A DNA stretch of 64,000 bases from JANXZS01 sp963797255 (GCA_963797255.1 CAWCOV010000030.1:248001-312000); one strand, 5' to 3'. Shown: positions 9,020 to 17,866, counted from the stretch's first letter. The notes: generated by a model not told the origin, from the letters alone. Translations and numbers: made by a program.

Positions 9020-9829
9020 TCAGTTTGCGGGCGGACTCGAGCCGGGTACAAAGTTGAAATCCGCCGTCGTCGCTACTTGGGGCTTGACCGTAAGTTGTGT
9101 CGATTGCTCGCCCAACACTTCGTGGATGGCCACCAACGTATAAGTTCCCGGCGGCAGGCCCTTGATTTCAAAGTGCCCGTTTTCATCGCTCACCGCGAAA
9201 AACGGATTAGGCGAAACGTTCACGAAAGCTTGCATCCAGGGATGGTTGTTGCACCGCACCGGCAGCATGAACTCCGGCTTTGAAAACAGCCGCTGCGTCT
9301 CACCACCGCGAGGCGGCTGCGATACATCCATCGACTGGTTCCCATTCACGTCCGGCATCAGATGCACGTTGTGCATGGTCGCATCGCTGTTCTTGAAGTC
9401 GACCGGCTGGCCCACCATCACCGCGATCACGTGCGGCGTGTACCGGCAACCCTTCTGGTCAAGCACGACCGGCGTGGTGGAAGGCGCATAAATCTTCCCG
9501 CCAAGCCCCTCGCGAATGTACACAAACACATTCTGCAATCCGCCGTTCTTCACAACGTACTGCTCGCTGAAATTGTCCGGAGCAATACCGCACACCGGGT
9601 CCTGTGCCATGTCGATCTGCACACGCGGCGGAGGCGTCTTGGTCAAATGGATCGTCCCGGTAATCGTTCCCGCCGTCGCATTGTCGATCTGGGTATAAGC
9701 AGTAGACGCCGCCGGCTTAGGCTCTCCGCTCGATTCCGGCGCATTTTTCTTGCATCCCGAGGTCGCCAGCAAAGCAATCATCATGGCCGACGCCAAGCAC
9801 CAGGCCTTCTGTCCTGCAATCCAATTCAT
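9020..9829 (-). CDS. Cupredoxin-like secreted protein with carboxypeptidase-regulatory-like domain, probable lipoprotein
   Basis: This is a 269-residue exported protein. The N-terminus is an uncleaved-looking signal ending ALLATSGCKK, a lipobox-like site whose -3 position is not ideal. Residues ~60-205 form a cupredoxin-like beta domain with VNVHL-type segments (MHNVHLMPD) and a possible metal ligand cluster CNNHPWM with a preceding Met. A carboxypeptidase-regulatory-like beta-sandwich follows (FEIKGLPPGTYTLVAIHE). Similar two-domain proteins are often labelled methylamine utilisation or plastocyanin-like, but no such pathway is seen here. The ATG at 9829 is chosen over an upstream in-frame start because it begins the signal sequence. 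It follows idh by 22 bp, so the two are probably co-transcribed. Confidence 0.8.
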   Translation of the reverse strand: MNWIAGQKAWCLASAMMIALLATSGCKKNAPESSGEPKPAASTAYTQIDNATAGTITGTIHLTKTPPPRVQIDMAQDPVCGIAPDNFSEQYVVKNGGLQNVFVYIREGLGGKIYAPSTTPVVLDQKGCRYTPHVIAVMVGQPVDFKNSDATMHNVHLMPDVNGNQSMDVSQPPRGGETQRLFSKPEFMLPVRCNNHPWMQAFVNVSPNPFFAVSDENGHFEIKGLPPGTYTLVAIHEVLGEQSTQLTVKPQVATTADFNFVPGSSPPAN

Positions 9830-9851
9830 TCGTAACCGTCTCCGGCCTGAA

Positions 9852-10886
9852 TCAGGCCTTTCCTTCTTCGATTGCAGCGACCATTGCATCCGCAAACGCG
9901 CTGGTTCCAGCCGTTCCGCCCACGTCGCGTGTCAACGCGCGCTTCTCTCCGTAAACGAGTTCCAGAGCCTTTTGCACCTTGTCAGCGGCAGCACTCTCAT
10001 CAATGTGATGCAGCATCAACACTGCGGACTGCAACATGGCTGTGGGATTCGCGATATCTTTGCCGGCAATGTCAGGCGCTGATCCGTGGACCGCCTCGAA
10101 GATGGCTGCATCCGTTCCAATGTTTGCCCCCGGAACAAGCCCCAGTCCGCCCACGAATGCCGCGCAAAGATCGCTGACGATGTCCCCATAAAGATTCGGC
10201 AACAGCAAAACGTCGTACTGATAAGGATTCGTTACCAGCTGCATGCAGGTGTTGTCGATAATATGTTCGCCGTACGTTATCTCCGGGAAACCCTTTGCAA
10301 TCTCTCGCGCGCATTTTAGGAACATACCGTCCGACATCTTCATGATGTTCGCTTTGTGAATGGCATGGATCTTGCGCCGGTTGTGCTTGCGCGCATATTC
10401 AAAGGCCCACTTCGCAATACGAGTCGAGCCCTTCTCCGTAATCACTTTCAGCGATGTCATCACGCCGGGCACTACCTCGTGCTCCAGCCCCACGTATTCG
10501 CCTTCGGTATTCTCGCGAACAATAATCAGGTCGACGTCGGGGTAGCGGGTCTCAAGTCCCGGCAGATTCTTGATCGGTCGAAAATTCACGTACAGCTCGA
10601 ATTTCTTTCTCAACGTGACATTGATGGAGGAGAAGCCGCCTCCAATCGGAGTCGTCACAGGGCCCTTCAACGCCAACTTCGTGCGTTCGATCGAAGCGTA
10701 AAGCTCTTTTGGTACATACTCGCCCTGCTTGGCAAAGGCGTCGGCGCCGGCCGCATATCGCTCCCAATCAAATTTCAGGCCGGTTGCTTCCAGAATGCGA
10801 ACCACCGCCTCCGTGACCTCCGGGCCGATACCATCGCCGGGAATGAGAGTAACGGTGTGTACTTTCGGAGAATTGCCCTCGCTCAT
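9852..10886 (-). CDS. NAD-type isocitrate/isopropylmalate dehydrogenase family, probably isocitrate dehydrogenase
   Basis: This is a decarboxylating beta-hydroxyacid dehydrogenase, 344 residues, of the family containing NAD-dependent isocitrate, homoisocitrate and isopropylmalate dehydrogenases. Motifs are LIPGDGIGPEV, the substrate loop SSINVTLRKKFELYVNFRP with Arg residues, IVRENTEGEYVG, the catalytic Lys in HKANIMK, the Asp cluster NLYGDIVSDL and the NAD-binding GSAPDIAGKDIANPTAM. SINVTLRK and ENTEGEY fit isocitrate dehydrogenase better than LeuB. An AAGGAG ribosome binding site precedes the ATG. It is 8 bp downstream of nrdR, so the genes are almost certainly co-transcribed. Confidence 0.88.
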   Translation of the reverse strand: MSEGNSPKVHTVTLIPGDGIGPEVTEAVVRILEATGLKFDWERYAAGADAFAKQGEYVPKELYASIERTKLALKGPVTTPIGGGFSSINVTLRKKFELYVNFRPIKNLPGLETRYPDVDLIIVRENTEGEYVGLEHEVVPGVMTSLKVITEKGSTRIAKWAFEYARKHNRRKIHAIHKANIMKMSDGMFLKCAREIAKGFPEITYGEHIIDNTCMQLVTNPYQYDVLLLPNLYGDIVSDLCAAFVGGLGLVPGANIGTDAAIFEAVHGSAPDIAGKDIANPTAMLQSAVLMLHHIDESAAADKVQKALELVYGEKRALTRDVGGTAGTSAFADAMVAAIEEGKA

Positions 10887-10894
10887 ATCGCTCC

Positions 10895-11383
10895 TTACCT
10901 CTTTTTCCTGCCAGTGGCGCCATGTTGTTCTTTTGAATTGAGCAGCTCTTCCAGCTCTTCCTTGAACTCCCGCACGTCCTTGAAGTCGCGATAGACGCTA
11001 GCAAAACGAATGTAAGCGACAGTGTCGATGGTCTTCAGCCGATCCATGATCAGCTCTCCAATGGCCGTCGTCGAGCGTTCGCGCTCGGCAGAATCCACCA
11101 GGAAGGCCTCCGTCTCATCAACAATCGTTTCCAGCTTGCTGGCCGATACAGGACGCTTCTCGCACGCACGCAAAAGCCCGCTCAGCACTTTTTGGCGCTC
11201 AAAACGCTCCCTGCGTCCGTCCTTCTTTACCACCATGTAGGGAATTTCGTCGATGCGTTCATAAGTTGTGAAGCGCTTCTCGCAGCTCTCACACTCACGG
11301 CGGCGGCGAATGGAGTCCGCTTCCTTGCTCTCCCGCGAATCCACTACCCGATCTTGCGTAAAACCACAGTAAGGACACTTCAT
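10895..11383 (-). CDS. nrdR: Transcriptional repressor NrdR
   Basis: NrdR is an ATP/dATP-sensing repressor of ribonucleotide reductase genes. The 162-residue protein has the N-terminal zinc ribbon (MKCPYCG and CESCEKRFTTYER), followed by the ATP-cone domain (VVKKDGRRERFERQKVLSGL). The C-terminal ~15 residues (KEQHGATGRKKR) are a basic tail. It is the first gene of the nrdR-idh-lipoprotein unit. No ribonucleotide reductase gene is in the window and I found no obvious paired NrdR boxes nearby. Confidence 0.96.
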   Translation of the reverse strand: MKCPYCGFTQDRVVDSRESKEADSIRRRRECESCEKRFTTYERIDEIPYMVVKKDGRRERFERQKVLSGLLRACEKRPVSASKLETIVDETEAFLVDSAERERSTTAIGELIMDRLKTIDTVAYIRFASVYRDFKDVREFKEELEELLNSKEQHGATGRKKR

Positions 11384-11463
11384 CTCGTAGGCCCGATTCT
11401 AGCAGGGCCTATGCAAGTTAGCTCACGTCGCAACATCTGTGGACCGGCATCGTACGAGCCTCC

Positions 11464-11958
11464 CTACCACGAGTATCCTCCCGACGGAGGCGGCCAGCTG
11501 CCACTAAGCTGACGAAGCAGAACAATGCGCCCAAGATGATACGAATTATGAGCGGCCAGGCTCTCAAGCTGTGCTCGTACCGACATTGTGCGAGCAGGAT
11601 GACCAGGCCGCGAAGGGCAGACAATCTGCTCCTCCAGCCGATCAGGATTGAGTGTTATCGCGGCAGCCCCGTCACATCCGCTCAAGAATCGCTCGAGAAG
11701 ATCCTTCCAGCCTTTGCTGTCCGTCATGCCCTCGGCGGGAAAGCCATCTGAAGGAGTCGCAGGGTAAGGCGTCTCTTTTCCTCCGATCCAGTCCAGCGAA
11801 ATCTGCTGCCAGAACGCCAGATGCCATAGCTCCTGGTAGATCGTGTGCGGAACACCCTCGAACTTCCGGCCGATCACATCGGCCCCGAGCCCCTCAAGGA
11901 TGTGAGCTGCCGGTGCCGCCGCGCTGTCTCCTCTTAACGCCCGCGCAAGTTCACTCAT
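11464..11958 (-). CDS. DinB-family protein
   Basis: This 164-residue four-helix DinB/YfiT-like protein has a metal-ligand pattern PHTIYQELWHLAFWQ near residue 37 and LAAHNSYHLGRIVLLRQ near the C-terminus, the usual His triad arrangement. The last residues (SGSWPPPSGGYSW) are a family-like ending. A GGGAGAGG ribosome binding site sits just before the ATG at 11958. It is unrelated in sequence detail to the other DinB-fold gene at 5207-5653, so the two are not a recent duplication. Substrate unknown. Confidence 0.88.
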   Translation of the reverse strand: MSELARALRGDSAAAPAAHILEGLGADVIGRKFEGVPHTIYQELWHLAFWQQISLDWIGGKETPYPATPSDGFPAEGMTDSKGWKDLLERFLSGCDGAAAITLNPDRLEEQIVCPSRPGHPARTMSVRAQLESLAAHNSYHLGRIVLLRQLSGSWPPPSGGYSW

Positions 11959-12062
11959 AAACCTCTCCCTGGGAAGGAATCGTCGTTCCAGTTGTTATTT
12001 ATGGGGACTGGGCATCGCTATTGACTTCGGTGCAGGCACGGCAGAAGTGCTCGCGACCGCTC

Positions 12063-12497
12063 TCAGTTCAAGCTGCGTCGTACCATGCGCCGCACGATCT
12101 CCGTCACCGCGCCAAAGACCGCAAAGCTCACCCTCCGGCCAATCTTCGCCTGCACCGCTTCCGATGCTCCAAGACTGTTCAACGGCGCCGCGCCGAATCC
12201 GGTGAAGCGGTCTACCGCAAATCCAAAGGCCAGTCCCTGCATTGACGAAGTTGAAGGCTCCATCTCGACCGCAGCGCCATACGCCGCGCCTGCGAGGCCG
12301 CCAAAGACCCACGGCGAAACCACAGGCGACACGAGCGACGTCGGCGCCGGTATGTTCGGCTCCAGCAGCGCAGGGGGCACCTGTGCATTGGCCAGCCGCG
12401 GAGCATAGTAAGCATCCAGGTAAGCCTTCGCAGCCGCACCCGCGAGTCCGCCCGCAAACCCTGCCAGCGCACCTTTTACAATCGATCTCTTCCGCAT
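12063..12497 (-). CDS. DUF1440 (YagU-like) membrane protein
   Basis: This 144-residue inner-membrane protein resembles the DUF1440/YagU family: an N-terminal glycine-rich membrane segment (IVKGALAGFAGGLAGAAAKAYLD), a second one around WVFGGLAGAAYGAAVE, and a third near VSFAVFGAVTEIVRR. The start is ambiguous between ATG at 12497 (MRKRS) and ATG at 12509 (MDGTMRKRS). A much longer in-frame extension upstream overlaps the coding sequence of the divergent phosphatase and is rejected. Function in E. coli is only loosely linked to acid resistance. Confidence 0.82.
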   Translation of the reverse strand: MRKRSIVKGALAGFAGGLAGAAAKAYLDAYYAPRLANAQVPPALLEPNIPAPTSLVSPVVSPWVFGGLAGAAYGAAVEMEPSTSSMQGLAFGFAVDRFTGFGAAPLNSLGASEAVQAKIGRRVSFAVFGAVTEIVRRMVRRSLN

Positions 12498-12605
12498 AGT
12501 TCCGTCCATGTTTTGTCTAGATGCGGTAGCCTTCGTCCGCGCAACTCTGAGATGCCAGATTACACTCCTGTCATCCAGAACAGGCGGCTGATACTCTTTC
12601 CTTTC

Positions 12606-13808
12606 ATGTTTAACTGGCGATCCAGTTCGGCCGCCTCTTCGTCCACTGAGTCGCAGGCGCGGCGAAGTTCCTTCCTCCGCACCATGCCCATTCGACGCAT
12701 GGGCTTCCTGCTCCTCGCCGTTTTCTGCCTCTTTGCCATGTATGGCTTCCTGATCGACATCATGGATGTGCAGCACAAGACTCTGCTCGTCGTGCTCATC
12801 TGGACAGTCTTCACCGGATTCACCGCAGTGGCGTTTGTCCTCGTTCTTTCCCGGGCGCCACGGTATTTCATTCTGGTCATTGCAGCCCACTGGATTCTCT
12901 CGCGCGCTGTCATCCGCCCCTTCATTCGTCGTTACGTGCACAGCGATGTAGGGGGCTGGGGAACGGCATCGCCGGAGCACGTACTTCATATCGCCGCTCT
13001 CTCCAGCATGGCTTTAGCCATGATCGCCTGCGTCTTCTTCCTCATCTTTATTCATCGCGAAGGCAAGCGCGCTGTCCGCATGGAGACGGAGCTCTCATTG
13101 GCTCACGGCATCCAGAACACGCTGGTGCCCACCATCTCCGTTACGCTCGATCGCTGCGAAATTTACGGACGTACCATTCCCAGTGATGAGGTCGGCGGAG
13201 ACCTCGTAGACGTCGTGCCCCTGCAGGACGGATCCTCCGTGGCCTACGTGGCAGATATCGCCGGCCACGGCATGGCGGCCGGCATTCTCATGGGAATGGT
13301 CAAGACCGCGGTGCGAACGCAATTATTTGATCAGACAAGTCTCGCGCAACTGTTTGACCGGCTCAATCGCGTGCTGCCCTCCGTGAAAGAACAGCACATG
13401 TATGCAACCTGCGCGGCGCTTCACATGAAGACAGCCGCCCCGGACGGTACGCGGGACGTGGAGTACGCCATTGCCGCCCATACATCCATCCTGTTCGTCG
13501 CGGGAAAAGAGAGAAACGTATCGTGGCTTACTGACCAGCATCTCCCGCTTGGCCTGTTGCCGTATGCAGACTATTCGAGCCACTCCTTCCCAGCCCGCCC
13601 TGGAGACGTGCTCCTCGTATCAACCGATGGCATTCTCGAAACGGAAAACAAAAATGCCGAAGACTTCGGGATGGATCGGCTGCAGCAGACCCTGCTCGCC
13701 CAGATCGAAGCGCCATTGCCGCAGATCGGCGATGCTATTTTTGAAGCCGTCCGCTCCTTTGGAGCACAAGCGGACGACCGCACACTGCTCCTCGTTCGCT
13801 TCCTCTAA
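12606..13808 (+). CDS. Membrane-anchored PP2C/SpoIIE-type serine/threonine phosphatase
   Basis: About 400 residues. The N-terminal half has four predicted membrane helices (for example GFLLLAVFCLFAMYGFLI, LLVVLIWTVFTGFTAVAFVL and a segment near LSSMALAMIACVFFLIF). A short helical linker (LAHGIQNTLVP, the RsbU-like entry motif) leads to the SpoIIE/PPM domain. Metal-binding aspartates lie in DEVGGDLVDV and in YVADIAGHGMAAGILMG; the C-terminal DDRTLLLVRF is also typical. Such proteins usually act on anti-anti-sigma factors in partner-switching systems; no partner is encoded nearby. The start is uncertain: ATG at 12552 or 12606; neither has a clear ribosome binding site. It is divergent from the DUF1440 gene. 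Confidence 0.85.
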   Translation: MFNWRSSSAASSSTESQARRSSFLRTMPIRRMGFLLLAVFCLFAMYGFLIDIMDVQHKTLLVVLIWTVFTGFTAVAFVLVLSRAPRYFILVIAAHWILSRAVIRPFIRRYVHSDVGGWGTASPEHVLHIAALSSMALAMIACVFFLIFIHREGKRAVRMETELSLAHGIQNTLVPTISVTLDRCEIYGRTIPSDEVGGDLVDVVPLQDGSSVAYVADIAGHGMAAGILMGMVKTAVRTQLFDQTSLAQLFDRLNRVLPSVKEQHMYATCAALHMKTAAPDGTRDVEYAIAAHTSILFVAGKERNVSWLTDQHLPLGLLPYADYSSHSFPARPGDVLLVSTDGILETENKNAEDFGMDRLQQTLLAQIEAPLPQIGDAIFEAVRSFGAQADDRTLLLVRFL

Positions 13809-13859
13809 GAGGCACTCAGATGTGCATCGGCGTTGCCTGATTTACCAACACATTTCAAC

Positions 13860-13888
13860 TTGACAACACCATTGGTATCAATGATTAT
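13860..13888 (+). promoter_or_regulatory. Candidate sigma-70-type promoter
   Basis: TTGACA at 13860-13865 and GATTAT at 13883-13888 are separated by 17 bp, close to the bacterial housekeeping consensus. It lies in the 312-bp gap between the phosphatase and the cytochrome gene and points to the cytochrome, giving a ~225-nt leader. Apart from this the gap shows only a weak 45-codon open frame without a ribosome binding site. Confidence 0.4.
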
Positions 13889-14120
13889 CAGCCCCAGTTT
13901 TGATGTCGGAATTGCAGAAGTTTCTGCCCCTTCGTTTGCTCTCAGTAACGATCTGAAAATAGTCCTCTGTCAGAAAAGTGCTTTGTTTCTGCGATGGATT
14001 GCGGAAGCAGAAGCATGAGGTCTAAACGCGTTTCACCAGGGCCCTTTAAGTCATTCAGACAGTTTTCCCCTTCTCGCGTAAGCGGGATGATCCCGGATGC
14101 AAGAAACTAGGAGAATACGA

Positions 14121-14666
14121 ATGAGACGCATGACTGCAAGCATTGCAATTGCAATTGGTATGGTCGCGGCCTTCAGCGCCGTCGGCACCACGGCTCGTGC
14201 TCAGGACGATGAAAGCAAGATTAAAAAAGGATTTCAAATCGCCCCCGTTCCGCTCGACTTGCACGGCAAGAACCGCGCCCTCGTCGGCCTTGGCAGCTAT
14301 CTGGTGAACGCGGTTGGTGGCTGCAACGATTGCCATACCAACCCCTCCTATGCTGTCGGCGGCAACCCCTTCTTGGGACAGAAGAAAAAAGTGAACGCAG
14401 CGGGCTACCTTGCCGGCGGACAGGCCTTCGGCCCGTTCATCTCTCGCAACCTGACACCAGAAAATGGACTCCCCGCCGGTCGCACGTATGCACAGTTCGT
14501 AACCATCCTGCGTACAGGCAAGGATTTCGACAACCTCCATCCTCAGATGGGTCCACTCCTTCAAGTCATGCCCTGGCCTACATATCAGGACATGAACGAT
14601 CGTGATATCCGCGCCATTTACGAGTACCTGCGCGCTATTCCTGCGATCGCGCCACCAACACCGTAA
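14121..14666 (+). CDS. Secreted monohaem c-type cytochrome
   Basis: This is a 181-residue periplasmic electron carrier. ATG at 14121 follows TAGGAG at good spacing. A signal peptide covers residues 1-29 (cut near TARA/QDD). Haem-c attachment is CNDCH at about residues 66-70, and the likely axial Met is in LQVMPWP near residue 152. The C-terminal half (FGPFISRNLTPENGLPAG, QFVTILRTGKDFD, MNDRDIRAIYEYLRAIP) resembles the single-haem cytochromes found beside PQQ dehydrogenases and other oxidases, but no partner oxidase is adjacent. It is monocistronic, between a candidate promoter and a strong terminator. Confidence 0.9.
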   Translation: MRRMTASIAIAIGMVAAFSAVGTTARAQDDESKIKKGFQIAPVPLDLHGKNRALVGLGSYLVNAVGGCNDCHTNPSYAVGGNPFLGQKKKVNAAGYLAGGQAFGPFISRNLTPENGLPAGRTYAQFVTILRTGKDFDNLHPQMGPLLQVMPWPTYQDMNDRDIRAIYEYLRAIPAIAPPTP

Positions 14667-14683
14667 GGCTTTTTTCTTTCACA

Positions 14684-14713
14684 AAAAGGCGGACCATTTA
14701 CGGTCCGCCTTTT
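14684..14713. terminator. Bidirectional intrinsic terminator between convergent genes
   Basis: A perfect 12-bp stem (AAAAGGCGGACC and its complement GGTCCGCCTTTT) encloses a 6-nt loop ATTTAC. A-rich and T-rich flanks on both sides allow termination in both directions. It sits between the stops of the cytochrome gene (+) and the secreted protein gene (-). Confidence 0.9.
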
Positions 14714-14735
14714 CTAATTTTTGAAAGCAACAACT

Positions 14736-15872
14736 CTACTGCGCCGTATGCTGCTTGACCGGAATTTGTTTGAAACCCGAAGGCACTTCGAAGTGCGTCC
14801 CATCCACGCTGCCCGATGAGAATCCGCCCATTTCTGTGTTGGACTCAATCAGGACACCGCTCGTAGGCTGCGCAACTGCTGTGCTCGTGCTGGCAGGTGC
14901 CGGATCGGCGGGCTTCTTCTTTTTGCCGAACCCGCTGAAGCCGCCCAGCGCAGCTCCCATCACACCCATGTGACTCGCAGCTTCTGAAGTCGCGACATTG
15001 GTTGCAGTATCGGTAGCGACCGCTTTCGCAACATCGCCTGTACTCGGCCCTTGCGGCGTTGGCGGCAATGGAGCCTCAGAGGCAGCCGGTAACGGCTCGC
15101 CATTCGCCGTCGTTCCAATTCGCATTACCTGCAACACCGGCACGCCTTTCAGCTTTGACATCTCTTTCACCAGGTCCGCGAGCCCCTGTCCCATCCCCGG
15201 TTGCATCGCCAGCATGGAGGGATCAATGGCTCCGCTCAGCACCTGCCCCATCTTTACGGCATAACGCTTTTGAAATTCGCGAAGTTCGTCATAGCCAGGA
15301 ATCTCCTGCGCCATCCACATGTCATTCGTGATGGCCATACTCCCCGTTTGCCCGCTCTTCTGGTCGGTCGCGTCCAACTGCATTGCCAGGATCGCCTCGG
15401 AAGTGCTCACCCCGGAAACGTCCTTCTTGGCGCCAGTCTCGCGCACATTCACCTTGAACTTCATCTCCGGCGGAGGCTCGCTGCTCGTCGTCGTCTGTTT
15501 CCCTTTTTCCTCCGCTTGTTTCTTCTCTGCCTCTTTCCGTGCGGCCTCGAGCTGTTCACGCATCTGCGCAAACGTCATCACCGTATAAGTGTGATCCACG
15601 TTGTTGATCTGCGTGATCGTCTCCGCGTCCAGGTCGATAACCTGAGTACTGTCCTGGCTCACGCGCGCCATGCGGTTGCCCTTCAAATACACCGTGTAGG
15701 TCGTGGGCTCCCCAATTTTCTTGGCTTGCTTGCTGAACATGCTGACCATCTTCATCATGGAGACGACCGCGCCGCCGGTGATCTTCGTGGTTTCCTGGTA
15801 GGTAAAATCGGCAAGCAGGGAAGGGGTAATTGCAAAACACAGACCCAAAACAGCACAACTACGTGCGTTCAT
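14736..15872 (-). CDS. Secreted protein of unknown function with Glu/Lys-rich linker
   Basis: This is a 378-residue exported protein. ATG at 15872 has an AAGGAGC ribosome binding site and starts a signal peptide (ARSCAVLGLCFAITPSLLA); an upstream in-frame extension is rejected. The mature protein opens with a beta-rich region (TYTVYLKGNRMARVS, VIDLDAETITQINN, HTYTVMTFAQMREQL), then a charged helical linker (~residues 110-130) and a helical/beta domain with a Met-rich part (DPSMLAMQPGMGQGLADLVKE split across the segment). A Pro/Ala/Thr-rich stretch and a KKKK motif follow. The first part suggests a lipoprotein-carrier or outer-membrane-associated fold such as DUF4412, but I do not recognise it with confidence. 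The terminator downstream is shared with the cytochrome gene. Confidence 0.72.
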   Translation of the reverse strand: MNARSCAVLGLCFAITPSLLADFTYQETTKITGGAVVSMMKMVSMFSKQAKKIGEPTTYTVYLKGNRMARVSQDSTQVIDLDAETITQINNVDHTYTVMTFAQMREQLEAARKEAEKKQAEEKGKQTTTSSEPPPEMKFKVNVRETGAKKDVSGVSTSEAILAMQLDATDQKSGQTGSMAITNDMWMAQEIPGYDELREFQKRYAVKMGQVLSGAIDPSMLAMQPGMGQGLADLVKEMSKLKGVPVLQVMRIGTTANGEPLPAASEAPLPPTPQGPSTGDVAKAVATDTATNVATSEAASHMGVMGAALGGFSGFGKKKKPADPAPASTSTAVAQPTSGVLIESNTEMGGFSSGSVDGTHFEVPSGFKQIPVKQHTAQ

Positions 15873-16028
15873 GCTCGTTGCTCCTTGGGATAGACCAGAT
15901 GTCCAACGTGTTCCAGAGACAAACTTCAATCCACGCTCAACGAAAGTCAAGCGCGGAGATGCCTCTGACAAACCATAGTGTGCGTGGGGATGGAATCGTT
16001 TCCTGAAGGATGAAGTTAACGTGGCGGA

Positions 16029-17093
16029 TTACTCGGTCGCGGCCACGCCCAGTTCCGCTTCTTCTCCGGCATGTTCGCTTTCTTCTGTGACCTTCTTGAG
16101 TGAAACATGCTCGAACTGCGCCCATATCAGTCCAATCGGGATGATGGACAGAAAAGTCACCAGAAGCAGGACTGCCCCGCATCCCAGTGCCGGCTCCCAT
16201 GCCACGTTCAACAGCTTCTGCATCGCCGTCGTTGTTACGCCGATGCTGGTGAACCATCCAATCACCGGCAGTTGCACCATCGAACCGCCCATGCTGGCGG
16301 CCATCAACAGCATGCACCGCGAAAGAGTCAATCCAGCTAGTTCAGGAGATTGTGTAAAGGCGTGTGCAGTTAGCAGGTAGGCATACGTAATCAACCCCCA
16401 CATTGAGAGCGAGAGGGCCACCGCAATTCCGAACTCCGGGAAAGAGTTGATCGTATTCAATCCACTGCGGAATGCACGGATCTTGTCCGCCACTGTCTGC
16501 GAAAGGCTGGCTGAAATTGGCCGCAACAGCTTCTGCGCAATGTTAGCAACGGCATTTCCAGAGATTCGCACGGTGATCGCGAACGCTGCCAGCACGACTG
16601 TTCCCAGCAATCCCAGCCGCGCCACCTTCACCATCAATTCATGGTGGGGAAGCGCCACGCTGTCACGTGCAAAGAGCAGCACTGTCGAAAAAATCAGCGC
16701 CATCGACCCCAGATCGAACATCCGTTCCACGGTATATACCGCGATTTGCGAGCCCAGGGAAAGATTGATGCGTCGCGCTACCAGGTACGGTCGCACAAGG
16801 TCTGCCAGCCGTCCAAAAAGAGCCACCGCCGTGAAGCCGATCACCTGTGATCCAAGCACTTCAAAGGTCGACACTTTTTTGTTTGGCCGCACAAAGAGCG
16901 CCCATCGTGCCGCGCGAAGCACATAGGCTACATAGATAAGCCCGATCGCCAGTGCAATGCGCTTCCAATCTGCGGATCGCAATTGTTCAAAAAACACGCG
17001 CCAATCGAAATGGATTCGATGCCGGACAAAAACCACTATCGCCACGATCGCGATTCCGGCGATCAACCACACGATCCAACGCTTGCTCTTCAA
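16029..17093 (-). CDS. Flippase-like integral membrane protein (LPG-synthase TM-domain family)
   Basis: This 354-residue protein has about eight membrane helices, of the family typified by the transmembrane domain of lysylphosphatidylglycerol synthase (UPF0104, TIGR00374-like). Family segments are YVAYVLRAARWALFVRP, the GFTAVALFGRLADLVRPYLVARR core and TVERMFDLGSMAL. It has no soluble aminoacyl transferase domain, so it is more likely a lipid or glycolipid flippase-type protein than an LPG synthase. The start is TTG at 17093, supported by GGAG seven bases upstream. The C-terminal tail is charged and cytoplasmic (HAGEEAELGVAATE). Confidence 0.88.
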   Translation of the reverse strand: MKSKRWIVWLIAGIAIVAIVVFVRHRIHFDWRVFFEQLRSADWKRIALAIGLIYVAYVLRAARWALFVRPNKKVSTFEVLGSQVIGFTAVALFGRLADLVRPYLVARRINLSLGSQIAVYTVERMFDLGSMALIFSTVLLFARDSVALPHHELMVKVARLGLLGTVVLAAFAITVRISGNAVANIAQKLLRPISASLSQTVADKIRAFRSGLNTINSFPEFGIAVALSLSMWGLITYAYLLTAHAFTQSPELAGLTLSRCMLLMAASMGGSMVQLPVIGWFTSIGVTTTAMQKLLNVAWEPALGCGAVLLLVTFLSIIPIGLIWAQFEHVSLKKVTEESEHAGEEAELGVAATE

Positions 17094-17131
17094 AATAAAT
17101 CTCCGGTACCGCAGTGCAGTGCGGCTCTGAA

Positions 17132-17866
17132 CTACTTTCCTGAGTGCCCCGCGTTCAACTTTGCCGACTGCGCAGCTAATGTCTTACGCCGGTTGAATTC
17201 GTGAATCACTCGCGCAACGTAGGCCCGCGTCTCCCGGTAGGGGGGAACTCCATGATATCGGTCCACAGCCGCCGGACCCGCATTGTAGGCGGCGAGTGCA
17301 AGCGCGATATTGTCGTGATAGCGTGACAGCAAGGCATCCAGGTAGGCGGTGCCTCCGTTGATATTTTGCTCGGGATGGAAGCTGTCTTCGACTCCCAGTT
17401 CCGCCGCTGTGCTGGGCATCAGCTGCATCAGCCCGCGCGCTCCAGTCCGGCTCACGGCGCGAATGTTGCCACCGCTCTCCGCGCGCACCACGCTGGCCAG
17501 CAGGTCAACATCGACGTTGTGTTTCACTCCCGCCCGCGACATCATCCCCCGTACCTCTTCGGCCGTAGGATTCTCCACGGAAACCTGTTTTGTCTTAAGA
17601 GTCGCATCCGCGCTTTGCGGGTTCGCCGGAACAGCTTCCACGCTGGCGATTTCCAGCCCCGCCACTTCGACGAAGCTCTCACTGCCCGGCGCGAGGTAAA
17701 GCCTTACCCGTTCGCCAACCGTCTCACGATGGTCGCAAATCAGGTCAAAGCCGTTCGTCAGTGTAACGTGCAGCGGCGACGCATCCGCCGCGCGGGCCAC
17801 CCCCGCGGCAGCCAACACGATGGCCATCATTGCGCCCGCTCTCGTTAAAACCCTCATCCCCGCCAA
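17132..17866 (-). CDS. Secreted lytic transglycosylase (SLT family)
   Basis: This 244-residue enzyme cleaves peptidoglycan beta-1,4 bonds. A signal peptide covers residues 1-27 (cut near ARA/ADA). A beta-rich N-terminal region (residues 30-80) with FDLICDHRE is followed by the SLT domain at ~115-235: the catalytic Glu is in VVRAESGGNIRAVS, then GARGLMQLMPSTA and ALAAYNAGPAAVDRY. The start TTG at 17866 has AAGGTG at suitable spacing; an ATG three codons in lacks one. It is 57 bp downstream of nothing on this strand except the HAD gene at 17924-18829, with which it may be co-transcribed. Confidence 0.92.
   Translation of the reverse strand: MAGMRVLTRAGAMMAIVLAAAGVARAADASPLHVTLTNGFDLICDHRETVGERVRLYLAPGSESFVEVAGLEIASVEAVPANPQSADATLKTKQVSVENPTAEEVRGMMSRAGVKHNVDVDLLASVVRAESGGNIRAVSRTGARGLMQLMPSTAAELGVEDSFHPEQNINGGTAYLDALLSRYHDNIALALAAYNAGPAAVDRYHGVPPYRETRAYVARVIHEFNRRKTLAAQSAKLNAGHSGK

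Noticed and set aside
13881..14018. 45-codon frame between the phosphatase and the cytochrome gene
   Set aside because: No ribosome binding site; overlaps the candidate promoter.
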